A stretch of DNA of 45,531 bases from Pirellulales bacterium (GCA_016936015.1 JAFGPV010000062.1:1-45531); one strand, 5' to 3'; positions 15,775-25,613 are shown, counted from the first letter of the stretch. The notes: generated by a model not told the origin, from the letters alone. Numbers and translations: made by a program.

Positions 15775-18669
15775 GTGACGGCGTCCCTTCCACCGGATCT
15801 ATTCCGCCAGATCGATCCGATTTGCCAGGCCTTCGAAGCGGCGTGGCAGTCGGGCAAGCGGCCTCACATTGGCAAGTACGTGGCGAAAATGGCGGAACCC
15901 GGACGCACCAACCTCTTACGGGAACTTCTCCTCTTGGATATCGAATACCGGCGGAAGGCCGGGGAAGAACCCCAGGCGACGGACTATCTCTCCCAATTTC
16001 CGGTGAACGATCAAACCGCCATCGGCGAGGTATTCCGCGAATCGTCCACCCCGGGCAGCGAGGTCCGCGCCCCCACGCAGTCTTCCCGTTCGGCAGATCG
16101 CAAGACCGCGCCGTCGTCGGAGACGGTCAGCCTGGAAAAGTTTGTCGATTCGCTGACGGAGTGCGGATTGATGAGCCGCGGCGACGTCGAGGAATATTTG
16201 GATTTGTTTCCCGAAGAAGACCGACCGCGGGACGGGAAGCAATTGGCCGAGGCCCTGTATTACGGCAAAAAACTGACGCGATTCCAAGTGCAGGCGGTTT
16301 ACCAGGGAAAAACCCGGGGATTGGTCGTGGGAAACTACATCGTGCTGGACCGGCTGGGCAAAGGGGGCATGGGACAAGTCTATCAAGCGCGGCACCGCAA
16401 GATGGACCGCGTTGTGGCCCTGAAGATGCTCCCCACGCAGTCGACGAAATCCGACGAATCGGTCAAGCGGTTCCAACGCGAAGTCAAGGCGGCCGCGAAG
16501 CTCTCCCATCCCCACATTGTCACCGCCTACGACGCCGACGAATATAAAGGCGTCCACTTTTTGGTGATGGAATACGTCGAGGGGAAGGACCTGGCCCACG
16601 TCGTGAAACAGCAGGGACCGCTGCCGGTCGGCCAAGCGGTCGAGTGCCTTCTGCAAACGGCGCAGGGATTGGACTACGCCCACCGGCAAGGCGTGATCCA
16701 CCGCGACATCAAGCCCCACAACCTGCTTTTGGACGTTCGGGGAAACGTCAAAATCCTCGACATGGGCTTGGCGCGGATCGAGCAGACCGTCGGCGCGGCC
16801 GACGCCGCCGGCAACGAGGCGTTGACCCTCGACGGCCAGATCATGGGCACGCTGGATTACATGTCGCCGGAGCAGGCCCTGGACACGAAAACGGCCGACG
16901 CGCGGGCGGATATCTACAGCCTTGGCTGTACGCTCCACTACCTGCTGACCGGCAAACCGCCCTATCCGGGCGACACCATCGCCAAGCGGATCCTGGCCCA
17001 TCGGACCAATCCCGTGCCGTCGCTCCGCCGGCAGCGGGACGACGTGCCCGAGCCGTTGGACGCGTTGTTCCGGAGCATGTTGGCCAAGCGGCCGGACGAT
17101 CGGCCCCGGACGATGGCCGAGGTGATCGCGGCGCTCGGGCCGTGTTCCTTGTCGGAAACGACCGTTTCAACCCCTCCCCCGCTGCCCCCCTTCCCCGCCG
17201 GGGAAACGCCCGATCTTGCGGAAGAACCTCTGGAAAAATTCCTGGTCGAACCGGCCTCCGGAGACTCCTCGTTCGTGCGGCAGCCGGTCACGATCACCGA
17301 GCGGCTGCTAGGCTCGACCCACACGCTGCTTCGGCGCTTCGGCAGACCGACGAAAATCGCCGCCGCCGTCGCGGTGGGCCTGGTGTTCCTGTTCCTCCTG
17401 TCGGCAGTCGTCCTGATGCTGAAGACCGACGAAGGCACCCTGGTGGTCGAAATCAACGAACCCGGAGCGACCGTCCTAGTATTCAGCTCAGAAGGCAAGG
17501 TGCAGATCGAGCGGGAGATCCCGGGAGAAACGCTGACCATCGGCGTCGCCCCCGGCCGACACCGCCTCCGCCTGGAGAAAGATGGATTCCAAGTCTTTTC
17601 CAAGGATTTCACCCTCGCCTCCGGCGGGAAAGAAGTCATCCGGGCAAGATTGGAGAAAATCCCGGTCCTGGCAGAAGCTGAAAAGAAGAAAACGGAAGAA
17701 AGCGGCAGCCAAGCCACCCACGTCGCGCCGCCCCCGCCGGCCGTCGCCCCGTTCGACGAGAAAAAGGCCAAGGAACACCAGCGGGCCTGGACCGAGTATT
17801 TGGGCGTGCCGGTCGAGTTGACCAACTCCCTCGGCATGAAACTAGCGCTCGTTCCGCCGGGCACGTTCCAAATGGGATCCTCCCGGGAGGAAATCGATCG
17901 CATCGCCTCGTCGGAAAACACCGACGCCTCCGATGAATCGCTCGACTGTGAAACGCCGCGGCACCTCGTCCGGATCGTGCATCCCTTTTACCTCGGACGA
18001 TACGAAGTCACTCGCGCCCAGTATCGACAAGTGATGGGCATCCAGCGGACCTCCTTTCCGGCAGAGACCGACACGTATCCCGTCAACTCCATCACCTGGA
18101 ACGAAGCCCGGGAGTTCTGCCGCAAGCTGTCCGAACTGCCGGAGGAACTGGCCGCCGGCCGCGTGTATCGTTTGCCTACCGAAGCGGAATGGGAATACGC
18201 CTGCCGGGCGGGCACCACCACGCCGTTCAGCTTCGGCGGCGCCTGCAACGGCCGACGGGCAAATGTGGATGGAGACTTCCCTTTCGGCACCGAAGAAAAA
18301 GGGCCTACACTGGACCATCAGATCGCCGCCGGTTCCTATGCGGCCAATCCCTGGGGACTGTTCGACATGCACGGAAACGTCGGGGAGTGGTGTGCGGATT
18401 GGTATGGCGCGACGTATTATGCCGACGCCCCGACGGAGGATCCCCAAGGCCCGGCCTCGGGCACCTACCGTGTGGTGCGCGACGGTTCCTGGCGTTACAA
18501 GCCGATCCGCGCCCGTTCGGCCAGCCGCGGAAAACTCATCCCCGCCTACCCCAGCCTCGACGTGGGCTTCCGCGTGGGCATGTCCCTCCACGCCCCCGAT
18601 AACCGCGGTCAGCAAGCGCCCGGCAGCATCCTGAGCGACATCTCCGAGCCGGTCCGTTCCGTGCCGTAG
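15775..18669 (+). CDS. Ser/Thr kinase fused to PEGA and FGE-sulfatase domains
   Basis: 964 residues from a GTG start with AGAGG upstream. An N-terminal helical segment (1-190) is followed by a PknB-type kinase: glycine loop GKGGMG (195-200), Lys217, HRDIKPHN with catalytic Asp311, and DMGLAR (Asp329; DMG instead of DFG). One membrane helix (528-549) follows, then a PEGA domain (555-628). The last part (about 680-938) is a formylglycine-generating-enzyme-like domain ([49 protein letters not shown]). The kinase side should be cytoplasmic and the FGE-like side extracytoplasmic. In the segment [17 protein letters not shown], where active FGE has cysteines, none is present. The domain is therefore more likely a sensor or binding module than an oxidase. 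Confidence 0.95.
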   Translation: MTASLPPDLFRQIDPICQAFEAAWQSGKRPHIGKYVAKMAEPGRTNLLRELLLLDIEYRRKAGEEPQATDYLSQFPVNDQTAIGEVFRESSTPGSEVRAPTQSSRSADRKTAPSSETVSLEKFVDSLTECGLMSRGDVEEYLDLFPEEDRPRDGKQLAEALYYGKKLTRFQVQAVYQGKTRGLVVGNYIVLDRLGKGGMGQVYQARHRKMDRVVALKMLPTQSTKSDESVKRFQREVKAAAKLSHPHIVTAYDADEYKGVHFLVMEYVEGKDLAHVVKQQGPLPVGQAVECLLQTAQGLDYAHRQGVIHRDIKPHNLLLDVRGNVKILDMGLARIEQTVGAADAAGNEALTLDGQIMGTLDYMSPEQALDTKTADARADIYSLGCTLHYLLTGKPPYPGDTIAKRILAHRTNPVPSLRRQRDDVPEPLDALFRSMLAKRPDDRPRTMAEVIAALGPCSLSETTVSTPPPLPPFPAGETPDLAEEPLEKFLVEPASGDSSFVRQPVTITERLLGSTHTLLRRFGRPTKIAAAVAVGLVFLFLLSAVVLMLKTDEGTLVVEINEPGATVLVFSSEGKVQIEREIPGETLTIGVAPGRHRLRLEKDGFQVFSKDFTLASGGKEVIRARLEKIPVLAEAEKKKTEESGSQATHVAPPPPAVAPFDEKKAKEHQRAWTEYLGVPVELTNSLGMKLALVPPGTFQMGSSREEIDRIASSENTDASDESLDCETPRHLVRIVHPFYLGRYEVTRAQYRQVMGIQRTSFPAETDTYPVNSITWNEAREFCRKLSELPEELAAGRVYRLPTEAEWEYACRAGTTTPFSFGGACNGRRANVDGDFPFGTEEKGPTLDHQIAAGSYAANPWGLFDMHGNVGEWCADWYGATYYADAPTEDPQGPASGTYRVVRDGSWRYKPIRARSASRGKLIPAYPSLDVGFRVGMSLHAPDNRGQQAPGSILSDISEPVRSVP

Positions 18670-18859
18670 CGATCCAGGCGGCCGACGAAATATCGCAACT
18701 CGTTGAATTGTAAGGAATTATGCAATCGGCCTGTTCTCTTCCCGATTCATTTTCTGCTCTTGCCCCGGAGTGCGGTTTTGGGGAGACTATGGCCCCTTAT
18801 CCTTGAATGCCGAAACTCTCGGGCAAGCCGCCTCGACTCCTAGGGGTTTGACGTAAAGA

Positions 18860-19513
18860 ATGTTCAGCCGATTGCTTATCGTATCGGGATTGCTTTTGAC
18901 GCTGAGCGGTTGCGGCGGGCCGTGGTGGGCGCCGCCGGAGGAACTGCCGCCGGTGATGCAGACCCCGCCCGGGCCTGCGGCCTTTGCCAATCCCGCCTTG
19001 ATCCCGATTACCGATCCGCAGTGCGCTTGGGAAGTGATCGCCGACGTGGTGGACGATTACTATACGATCGAGCGCGAGGAACCCGTCCGGATGATCGGCA
19101 ACGTTCTGACGCAGGGACGGCTGGACACGTTGCCCTCGATCAGCCCCACCATCTTGGAACCGTGGCGTAAAGACGCCGTGGGCCCCGAACGGATCGAGAA
19201 CACGCTACAGACCATGCGGCGGCGGGCCGTGGTGCAGGTGTATCCCGACGTCAACGGCGCCGGATACTGGGTCGATGTGGCGGTGTTCAAGGAATTGGAA
19301 GATCTCCGCCGGCCGGAGCAGGCCTCCGCCGGGGCGGCCACGCTCAGTTACGATTCTTCCTTGGACCGGGTGGAAAATCCGATCCAACTCGACCAGCCGC
19401 CCCAGGGCTGGATCCCCCAGGGCCGCGACCCCCTGCTCGAACAGCGGATCCTCGAACATCTCATCGCCCGGGCCAACGAAGTGCAGATGGAGATGCTGCC
19501 GGTGATCCGGTAA
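18860..19513 (+). CDS. Lipoprotein of unknown function
   Basis: 217 residues. Signal peptide with lipobox LSGC (acylated Cys18), then GGPWWAPPEELPPV. The mature part includes CAWEVIADVVDDYYTIEREE and RRRAVVQVYPDVNGAGYWVD, a mixed alpha/beta chain. Planctomycete genomes carry similar-looking lipoproteins without an assigned role. The 190-base gap before it shows no clear promoter or ribosome site, and it may be read from the kinase transcript. A heptamer-repeat block begins 13 bases after its stop. Confidence 0.8.
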   Translation: MFSRLLIVSGLLLTLSGCGGPWWAPPEELPPVMQTPPGPAAFANPALIPITDPQCAWEVIADVVDDYYTIEREEPVRMIGNVLTQGRLDTLPSISPTILEPWRKDAVGPERIENTLQTMRRRAVVQVYPDVNGAGYWVDVAVFKELEDLRRPEQASAGAATLSYDSSLDRVENPIQLDQPPQGWIPQGRDPLLEQRILEHLIARANEVQMEMLPVIR

Positions 19514-19526
19514 GAAAGACGAGTAG

Positions 19527-19670
19527 AATGACGAATGTCGAAGTACAAATGACGAAAGAAATCCGAAGATCGAAATCCGAATGAAGTTTTTCCCTAGGAG
19601 GCTCAATGCCGATTAGAATTTCGGATTTAGAACTTCTTTTGTCATTCGTCCTTCGTCATTCGTCCTTTCT
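19527..19670. repeat. Heptamer arrays facing each other (AATGACG type)
   Basis: Left arm 19527-19586 divides into AATGACG, AATGTCG, AAGTACA, AATGACG, AAAGAAA, TCCGAAG, ATCGAAA, TCCGAAT. Right arm 19616-19670 contains the complementary series (TCATTCG, TCCTTCG, TCATTCG, TCC). The arms are in opposite orientation across a 30-base middle, between convergent genes. Confidence 0.8.
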
Positions 19671-19697
19671 CAGCCCCTTATTCCACTCCGTCCCTGC

Positions 19698-20024
19698 TTA
19701 TACCGGTGGTGGATGCTTCTTCCCGACTTTGCAGGCGACGCAACTCCGGTAGAGCAGGAGCGTGACGAATGCGCCGGCCGTGGCGGCCACAAAGCCCGGG
19801 GGACTGATGGGATTGATTTGCCGGCCCGGCAGCAGGTACGTCAGCCCCCATAATCCCACCGCGCTGCCGACAATGCCCAGCAGCAACATCGCCAGCGGAT
19901 GGTCGGGACGTTTGATCGGCAAGAGGACCATCGCCAACATTCCCGCCAAGGTGCCGAATCCGATCCAGATCAACACGACGTTGACCCAGTGTTGGGCGAC
20001 GGGTGAGAATTCCAATTCCGGCAT
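19698..20024 (-). CDS. Small membrane protein, GlsB/YeaQ-like
   Basis: 108 residues with three hydrophobic segments: about 10-36 (WVNVVLIWIGFGTLAGMLAM), 44-68 (LAMLLLGIVGSAVGLWGLTY) and 78-98. The GTLAGMLA..LLP...HPLAMLLLGIVGSAVG pattern resembles the GlsB/YeaQ/YmgE membrane family, whose exact role is unclear. The start is the ATG at 20024, directly before the conserved core. The open frame extends further upstream only by reading through heptamer repeats. The ribosome site is not obvious. Tail CKVGKKHPPPV is polar. Confidence 0.75.
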   Translation of the reverse strand: MPELEFSPVAQHWVNVVLIWIGFGTLAGMLAMVLLPIKRPDHPLAMLLLGIVGSAVGLWGLTYLLPGRQINPISPPGFVAATAGAFVTLLLYRSCVACKVGKKHPPPV

Positions 20025-20050
20025 CGGTTTGTGATTGGGGAATTGACGGA

Positions 20051-20132
20051 GAATGACGAAATCTGAATGACGAAGGAATAACGAATGCGAAATGTCAAAA
20101 TTCCGCATTCCGCATTCCGCACTCCGCATTAA
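20051..20132. repeat. Heptamer array (AATGACG then TTCCGCA units)
   Basis: Eleven or so seven-base units in one phase: AATGACG, AAATCTG, AATGACG, AAGGAAT, AACGAAT, GCGAAAT, GTCAAAA, then TTCCGCA three times and CTCCGCA. Two different heptamer types are joined without losing the period. Confidence 0.85.
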
Positions 20133-20146
20133 GAAAACTCCTGCGC

Positions 20147-20201
20147 TGCTGACGTCCAAGAGGTGCCCTTGGAAGAGCACATCGCATCTTGGACGCCAGC
20201 A
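20147..20201. repeat. Imperfect long hairpin
   Basis: TGCTGACGTCCAAGA (20147-20161) pairs with TCTTGGACGCCAGCA (20187-20201), 14 of 15 positions, around a loop with an inner GTGC/GCAC pair. No second copy was found in the window. It lies in the 327-base gap between the GlsB-like gene and the small lipoprotein. The rest of that gap (20202-20351) shows nothing recognisable. Confidence 0.6.
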
Positions 20202-20351
20202 ACGCCGGATGCCGTCCCCCCCCGCGGTAATGAGGGCCGCGATCGCGTCTCCCAAGGTCTCCCTGGGGAATCGCTTCCCTCTGTCCCTCGACACGCGGCA
20301 AAATCACTCCACTGAATTCATCCACGCCCATTCGGGCCTGCGCCAAGACGG

Positions 20352-20588
20352 CTATCGTTGTTGGGCGGCCGCTTCCGCGGTGTATGCCTTCTGGGCTGCC
20401 GCTTCGCGGGCAAGCGGGAATTCAGGACCGTCGGGGAAATACTGGACATCGTCCTGGAGATAATACGCGCTGGGGAGCGTCTGACCGCCGACGTCCACCT
20501 GACAGCCGGTGGCGCTGATCATCACCAACATCCCCACTCCCAGGGCGAGAGTCCGCCACGAATGGAGCAGCTCTTTCAAGCCCGACAT
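20352..20588 (-). CDS. Small conserved planctomycete lipoprotein
   Basis: 78 residues. Signal peptide with lipobox SATGC (Cys29), then VDVGGQTLPSAYYLQDDVQY and FPDGPEFPLAREAAAQKA. The GQTLPS.YYL.DDVQYFP.GPEF.L motif is a recurring small planctomycete protein of unknown role. The N-terminal part LKELLHSWRTLALGVGMLVM forms the signal helix. GGAGG lies seven bases before the ATG. The upstream promoter is uncertain: TTGACG with a 17-base spacer and TGTATC overlaps the palindrome at 20668-20690. Probably anchored in the inner leaflet of the outer membrane or in the cytoplasmic membrane. Confidence 0.85.
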   Translation of the reverse strand: MSGLKELLHSWRTLALGVGMLVMISATGCQVDVGGQTLPSAYYLQDDVQYFPDGPEFPLAREAAAQKAYTAEAAAQQR

Positions 20589-20667
20589 GGACCACCTCCA
20601 AAGAGAAGAAGGCTTCGCAAATTATCCATTTTTCCCAATTGATACTGGACGCAAAATCACATGGTCC

Positions 20668-20690
20668 GATACAATCGGTGCGATTGTTAT
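20668..20690. promoter_or_regulatory. Palindrome between divergent genes (operator candidate)
   Basis: ACAATCG-GTG-CGATTGT is a perfect 7-bp inverted repeat, extended imperfectly by GAT and ATC. It sits between the leftward small lipoprotein and the rightward C1 protease, about 40-80 bases from the predicted promoters, and overlaps the weak leftward one. Its AT-rich composition is unlike the repeat families here. Confidence 0.4.
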
Positions 20691-20731
20691 CGTCAAATAA
20701 CCTGGAGAAACTTTAAGGGATGGAGTTTCGT

Positions 20732-20760
20732 TTGAAATACCGACATCGGATGGTTAAACT
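20732..20760 (+). promoter_or_regulatory. Promoter for the C1 protease gene
   Basis: TTGAAA (20732-20737), a 17-base spacer and TAAACT (20755-20760). Predicted start near 20767, leaving about 23 bases to the ATG. AGGGAG lies five bases before that ATG. Confidence 0.6.
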
Positions 20761-20789
20761 ATAGATTCCACCAACTTGAGGGAGAAGCC

Positions 20790-22196
20790 ATGAAAGTCCG
20801 ACACCCATTACCTGGAATCGTTTGTTTTTTCGTTCTCGTTGTATTGTTTTGTCCTTATGCTCGGGCCGCCCAGAAGGGTCTGACTCCGAAGACCCTGAAG
20901 CGGCTTCGGGATTCCTGCACCATGAGCGGTCCGACGCGGGCGTTGTACAACGCCGCCTCGAACAACAATCTCCTGGCGTTGGTGCGCAATCGGGAGATCG
21001 TCCAAGGCGACAATAATTTTTTCAGCAATTCGCTGAAGACCTACGGCGTAACCAACCAGAAGATGAGCGAACGCTGTTGGCTTTTCGCCGGGTTGAACGT
21101 GCTGCGGCCGGTGGTGATTAAAAAATACAAGCTCGACAACTTCGAGTTCTCGGAAAACTATCTCGCCTTCTGGGACAAGTTGGAAAAGGCCAACTGCTTT
21201 CTGGAGCACATGATCGAAACGAGCGATCGGGACCTGCTGGACCGGGAGGTGGAATTGCTTCTGAAGAGACCCTTGCCCGAGGGAGGGTGGTGGGATTACG
21301 TCGTGGCGCTGATCGAGAAGTACGGCGTGGTGCCCAAGGACGCCATGCACGAGTCGCCCAACAGCGAGTCTTCGTTCCTGATGTTCTCCCTGCTCCAGCA
21401 CAAGCTCCGCGGCGACGCGATCGCGCTGCGGAAGCTGAAGCAAGAGGGGAAATCGGCCGAGGAACTGCACGCCGCCAAGGAGAAGATGCTCCAGGAGATC
21501 TACCGGATGCTGGTGTTCAGCGTGGGCGAGCCGCCCCGGGAGTTCACTTGGCGCTACGCCCGGAAAAAAGGCAAACCCAGTCCGCCGGAGACGTTCACGC
21601 CGCAACGGTTTTACCGGGAGGCGGTCGGCGTCGATCTGTCGCAGTACGTGAGCCTGATGGACGATCCCACCCATCCGTACCGGAAACATTATTACTTCCG
21701 TCGCTCGCGGAACATGATCGACGCCGCCGACGTGCATTTTGTCAACGTCGAGGTCGGCGTGTTGAAAAAGCTGGCCGTCAAATCGATCGTCGACGGCCAG
21801 CCGGTCTGCTTCGGCGCCGACGCGCTGCACCAGCAGGACAAGCAGGATGGCATCATGGCCCTCGGCGTCTACGACTACTCCGCGCTGTTTGGCGTGAAGT
21901 ATCCCATGACCAAGGCCCAGCAGATGCTGACCCGGGAGAGCACGGCCAACCACGCGATGGTGTTTGTGGGCGTCGATCTCCGCGACGGCAAACCGGTCAA
22001 ATGGCGGGTGGAGAACAGTTGGGGAGCGGACAAGGGGAAGTCGGGCTATTGGAATCTCTACGATTCCTGGTTCGACCAGTACGTTTACGGCGTGATCGTC
22101 CGCAAGGCCTACGTGCCGGAGGAGATCCTGACCTTGTTCAAGGAGGAACCCGCGCCGCTGCCGATGTGGCATCCGTTGTACGAAATGTTTCAATAA
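20790..22196 (+). CDS. Secreted C1 peptidase, bleomycin hydrolase / PepC-like
   Basis: 468 residues. Signal peptide (KVRHPLPGIVCFFVLVVLF, cleavage near ARAA). Papain-fold aminopeptidase C features are complete: oxyanion Gln90 and nucleophile Cys96 (NQKMSERCWLFAGLN), His388 (ANHAMVFVGVD) and Asn409 (VENSWG). The family is normally cytosolic, a hexameric barrel that trims peptides. An exported member is unusual. Length and motif spacing match PepC/BLMH. It has its own promoter and ribosome site. The CHAT-type protein gene begins 155 bases downstream on the same strand with a family C element between, and the two may be cotranscribed. Confidence 0.92.
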   Translation: MKVRHPLPGIVCFFVLVVLFCPYARAAQKGLTPKTLKRLRDSCTMSGPTRALYNAASNNNLLALVRNREIVQGDNNFFSNSLKTYGVTNQKMSERCWLFAGLNVLRPVVIKKYKLDNFEFSENYLAFWDKLEKANCFLEHMIETSDRDLLDREVELLLKRPLPEGGWWDYVVALIEKYGVVPKDAMHESPNSESSFLMFSLLQHKLRGDAIALRKLKQEGKSAEELHAAKEKMLQEIYRMLVFSVGEPPREFTWRYARKKGKPSPPETFTPQRFYREAVGVDLSQYVSLMDDPTHPYRKHYYFRRSRNMIDAADVHFVNVEVGVLKKLAVKSIVDGQPVCFGADALHQQDKQDGIMALGVYDYSALFGVKYPMTKAQQMLTRESTANHAMVFVGVDLRDGKPVKWRVENSWGADKGKSGYWNLYDSWFDQYVYGVIVRKAYVPEEILTLFKEEPAPLPMWHPLYEMFQ

Positions 22197-22212
22197 GGGC
22201 ATCATGCGTTCC

Positions 22213-22285
22213 GTTTAGCAGCCGCCGGCACGGCGGCTCCGGAGTGCGGATCACTTCAGGGCCGCCATGGCGGCGGCCGCTAAAC
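22213..22285. repeat. 73-bp element family C, copy 1
   Basis: Starts GTTTAGCAGCCGCCGGCACG and ends GGCGGCCGCTAAAC. Two GC-rich hairpins (GCCGCC/GGCGGC each) flank a variable middle. Length is exactly 73 bases, as for the copies at 35905 and 40839. Confidence 0.9.
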
Positions 22286-22351
22286 TTCACAAATTCCCCT
22301 TTGACCATCCACGTTTCGTGGAAGTGACGGGCTGCGCCAGGAGGGACGCTC

Positions 22352-25300
22352 ATGGACTCTCGGAATAGAAGACGTACCTGGCGGCGAGGATTCCGGCCCG
22401 GGGCACTGATTTTGTTCTTCGGCGCCCTTCTGTTTCCGGTTCTTTCCGCCACCCCCTTGTTCGCCCAGAAGCGGACTGTCCCGGCCCTCTCCTATTACCT
22501 AGGATTCCGGCCTTTTCATGCCGGAGAATATCAGGACGCGTTGAAGTTTTTCCAAAAGGAAGCGCGGAGCGCGATCAAGACCCCGCAATCGCGGTGGATC
22601 GACTCGATCTGCTACGAGACGATGATCGGCGAGTGCTACTATCAAATGGGCGTCCTGGACCAGGCCCTGGAGCATTACACCGCCGCGTTGCAGTTATACC
22701 TGGCGTTCCCGGATTGGATGGTGCGGGTGCAATTCATGCCGATCCGCCCGGCGGGCATCGGCGCCCGGAAGCAAGTCCCCTGGGGCGTCCCGACACGGAC
22801 TTCCAAGGTCGGTGATTTTGACCGCACGATGTTGATGACCCTGGGAGAAAATATCACCCGGGAACGGCTCCTGCAAGGCGGGCCCCTGCAGACACTGGTG
22901 TCGATTTCGGTCGCGCCGCAGGAGATTATCCGTTGCACGGCGTTGGCGATCCGCCGCCGGACCGAGCTGCTCGGCCCCTTGAGCAAGCACGATGCGATGA
23001 CCGGAAAACTCCTCAGCACGCTGCTGGGAGCGGTCGGGCCATCCAATCACTGGTCCGAGGCTTGGGTTGATCTCGAGCGCGGGCTGGCCTACGTGGCCGC
23101 GGGCCGCGCGGACCAGGGAGTGCCCTACCTGCAGCGCTCGCTCCTGGCGGGGGGCGAATACGACCATCCGCTTACAAGCTACGGGCTTCTGGAATTGGGC
23201 CGTTTATCATTCGTCGGCGGCGATTACGCCGCCGCCCTGACCTACTTCCAGGAAGCGACCTACACGGCGGTCAATTACGAAAACTGGGACGTCCTCGAAG
23301 AGGCCTTCCGCCTGGCGTCGATCGCGCATCTGGCGGGCAACCGGCCGGGAGTCTATCCGTCGCTGGCGCCGGCCCTGGCCTGGATCAACAAGGATTTTCG
23401 CGTCTGCCGCGCTTCGCTGCTGATCTCGGCCTCGGAGAATTTCGCCGTCGCGGGGCAGAACTCCCGGGCCGCCGCCCTGCTGGACGACGCCCATACCGTG
23501 ATGGGACGCACGGACATGGGAAAATCCCGGATCGGTGCCCGGCTCCATGCCATCCGGGCGATGGTTCTTTTCCAGCAGCGGAAGATTGCCGAGGGCCGGA
23601 CCGCGCTGTCGGCCGGGCTGGCCTACATGCGGCGCGGCTCGCACTGGCTCTTCCATATCGCGTTGGCCGATCAGTATTATTTACGCGACGGAGGCCGGGC
23701 GACCACGTCCCGCGTCGCCGCCGACTTGTTTGCCGAGGTGCTCCGCGACCCCTTGCCGGGCGACTGGGCGCTCGATCCGCTGGAGTGTCTCAGCGCGCTG
23801 ACCGTGCCCCATCCGCCGGCCTTCGACCACTGGTTTGAGACCCTGGTGCGGCGGAAGGATTACGACCAGGCCCTGGAGGCCGCCGATTACGCCCGGCGGC
23901 ACCGCTTCTTCACCTCGCTGGGCCTGGGCGGCCGGCTGGAATCGCTCCGTTGGATCCTTGAAGCGCCCGAGGAGATGCTCGATCCGCCGTCGCTGATCTT
24001 CCGCCAGGACCTGCGCGCCCGTTACCCCGGGTACGCAAAGCTTTCGGACCAGGCTCGAAAGCTCCGCGAGAAACTGGCGGCCGGTCCGCTGCCGCCGCAG
24101 AATCCCGCCGCCGAGAAGGCGCTGACGGCAGGTTTGAACGAGTTGGCCGCCTTGAGCGCCGAGCAGGAAGCGATGCTGCCGGAGATGGCTGTCCGCCGCG
24201 AGGCGGCCCCCTTGGTGTTTCCTCCCGTGCGAAAAACCGCGGAAATCAAAAAGGGCCTGCGTGAGGGTCAGGCTGCGCTGGTCTTTTTCGCCGCCCCGCC
24301 ACGGCTGTACGCCATGGTCCTGGACCGAGAGCAATACTCCTTCTGGGAAGTCGCCCCCCTGCCGGCCATCGGGCGGCAGATGCAGTCCTGGCTCCGCGAT
24401 CTGGGACTGTTTCAGGCCAACAACAAACTAACGCTCCGCGACCTGGCCGACGCCAAATGGAAGACCTCCGGCGCGAAACTGCTGGAGCAACTGCTAAAAG
24501 GCTCGCGGATCGTCGATTTCTGCGATTCCTCGCTCAAGGAATTAGTTATCGTGCCCGACGGCATGATGTGGTACCTGCCCTTCGACGCCCTGCAAGTGGT
24601 CGTCGACGGCCGGCCGCAATCGCTGCTGAGCCGGTTCCGCATCCGCTACGCCCCGACCTTCGCCCTGGCGACGCCGGTCTATCCCACCTTGCACAAACCA
24701 CAGCCGAAAACGGCGGTCGTCCTGGGCAAACTCGCGCCGCAAGAGGACGACGCCCTGGTGCAGACCGCCTTCGCCGCATTGCAGCGTTCCGTGCCGGGGG
24801 CCATGGCGCTGCGGTCGCCTCCGCCCGCGCCGGCCTCGGTCTACGGCGTCCTCTTCGAGCGGATGATCGTGCTCGACGACCTGTCGCCGGAGGAGAAGGA
24901 TCCCTACGGGTGGTTCGTTTCGCCCCAGGACCGCGGCCGGCCCGGCGGCACGCTGGCCGACTGGCTGCATCTCCCCTGGGGCGGTCCCGAGGAGATCCTC
25001 CTGCCCGGCTTCCATACCGCCGCCGAGGACGGCCTGCGGCGCCGCGGCCGCGGCCTGCCCGGCAACGAGGTCTTCCTGACCGTCTGCGGCCTGATGTCCG
25101 ACGGCGCCCGGACGATCCTTTTGGGCCGCTGGCGGACGGGCGGGCAATCCAGCTACGACCTGGTCCGCGAATTCGCTCAGGAGTTGCCGCACGCCGCCCC
25201 GGCTGACGCCTGGCAGCGGGCGGTGCTGTTGGAATCGGAAACTCAATTGAACCTGGAAGCGGAGCCGCGGCTGAAAACCGCCGCCACCGACGAAATCCCC

Positions 25301-25429
25301 AAAGGGGATCATCCGTTTTTCTGGGGGGGATATCTGCTGATCGACAGCGGCCGCCCGCCGGAGCCGGCGCTCGAGAAGCCCGCCGCCCCGCCCATCATGC
25401 ACAAACTCCCCGCCGCCAAAGGAACCTAA
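22352..25429 (+). CDS. Secreted TPR protein with CHAT (caspase-like) domain
   Basis: 1025 residues with an N-terminal signal peptide (GALILFFGALLFPVLSATPL). Helical TPR-type repeats run through the first half (about 45-470; ECYYQMGVLDQALEHYTAAL, GRADQGVPYLQRSL). The C-terminal part is a CHAT domain (about 640-1000): IVPDGMMWYLPFDAL, then His888 in PGFHTAA and Cys912 in TVCGLMSDGARTILLGRW. This is the expected His/Cys dyad, so a protease of the caspase/separase clan. Unusually for CHAT it is exported. AGGAGG sits seven bases before the ATG. It follows the C1 protease at 155 bases and precedes the TPR-DUF1080 gene on the same strand. The substrate is unknown. Confidence 0.88.
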   Translation: MDSRNRRRTWRRGFRPGALILFFGALLFPVLSATPLFAQKRTVPALSYYLGFRPFHAGEYQDALKFFQKEARSAIKTPQSRWIDSICYETMIGECYYQMGVLDQALEHYTAALQLYLAFPDWMVRVQFMPIRPAGIGARKQVPWGVPTRTSKVGDFDRTMLMTLGENITRERLLQGGPLQTLVSISVAPQEIIRCTALAIRRRTELLGPLSKHDAMTGKLLSTLLGAVGPSNHWSEAWVDLERGLAYVAAGRADQGVPYLQRSLLAGGEYDHPLTSYGLLELGRLSFVGGDYAAALTYFQEATYTAVNYENWDVLEEAFRLASIAHLAGNRPGVYPSLAPALAWINKDFRVCRASLLISASENFAVAGQNSRAAALLDDAHTVMGRTDMGKSRIGARLHAIRAMVLFQQRKIAEGRTALSAGLAYMRRGSHWLFHIALADQYYLRDGGRATTSRVAADLFAEVLRDPLPGDWALDPLECLSALTVPHPPAFDHWFETLVRRKDYDQALEAADYARRHRFFTSLGLGGRLESLRWILEAPEEMLDPPSLIFRQDLRARYPGYAKLSDQARKLREKLAAGPLPPQNPAAEKALTAGLNELAALSAEQEAMLPEMAVRREAAPLVFPPVRKTAEIKKGLREGQAALVFFAAPPRLYAMVLDREQYSFWEVAPLPAIGRQMQSWLRDLGLFQANNKLTLRDLADAKWKTSGAKLLEQLLKGSRIVDFCDSSLKELVIVPDGMMWYLPFDALQVVVDGRPQSLLSRFRIRYAPTFALATPVYPTLHKPQPKTAVVLGKLAPQEDDALVQTAFAALQRSVPGAMALRSPPPAPASVYGVLFERMIVLDDLSPEEKDPYGWFVSPQDRGRPGGTLADWLHLPWGGPEEILLPGFHTAAEDGLRRRGRGLPGNEVFLTVCGLMSDGARTILLGRWRTGGQSSYDLVREFAQELPHAAPADAWQRAVLLESETQLNLEAEPRLKTAATDEIPKGDHPFFWGGYLLIDSGRPPEPALEKPAAPPIMHKLPAAKGT

Positions 25430-25470
25430 AATCTTGATTCAACGTCGGATTGAAGACGTTCCTTGCCTCA

Positions 25471-25539
25471 CGCCCCGCGACGGCGGCCGCGGGGGTGGAA
25501 TCAGGCAAAATTTACCCCCGCGGCCGCCGTCGCAGGGCG
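25471..25539. repeat. Long perfect hairpin (26-bp arms, one mismatch)
   Basis: Arms 25477-25496 and 25514-25533 are perfect 20-base complements (left arm begins GCGACGGCGGCCGC), around a 17-base loop. They extend outward to 25471 and 25539 with one mismatch. It could terminate the CHAT transcript, although no T-run follows, or be an unpartnered repeat. Confidence 0.85.
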
Positions 25540-25613
25540 TTGATGCCCGGTGAATTGCCACCGGGGCAAAAAAAGGAAAAAGACGTTTTCTTCCCCCCCC
25601 GCCGAGAATACGG

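Noticed and set aside
20095-20346. An 83-codon leftward frame next to the small lipoprotein
   Set aside because: Its end is encoded by the heptamer array and its middle by a hairpin. No signal or domain is seen.
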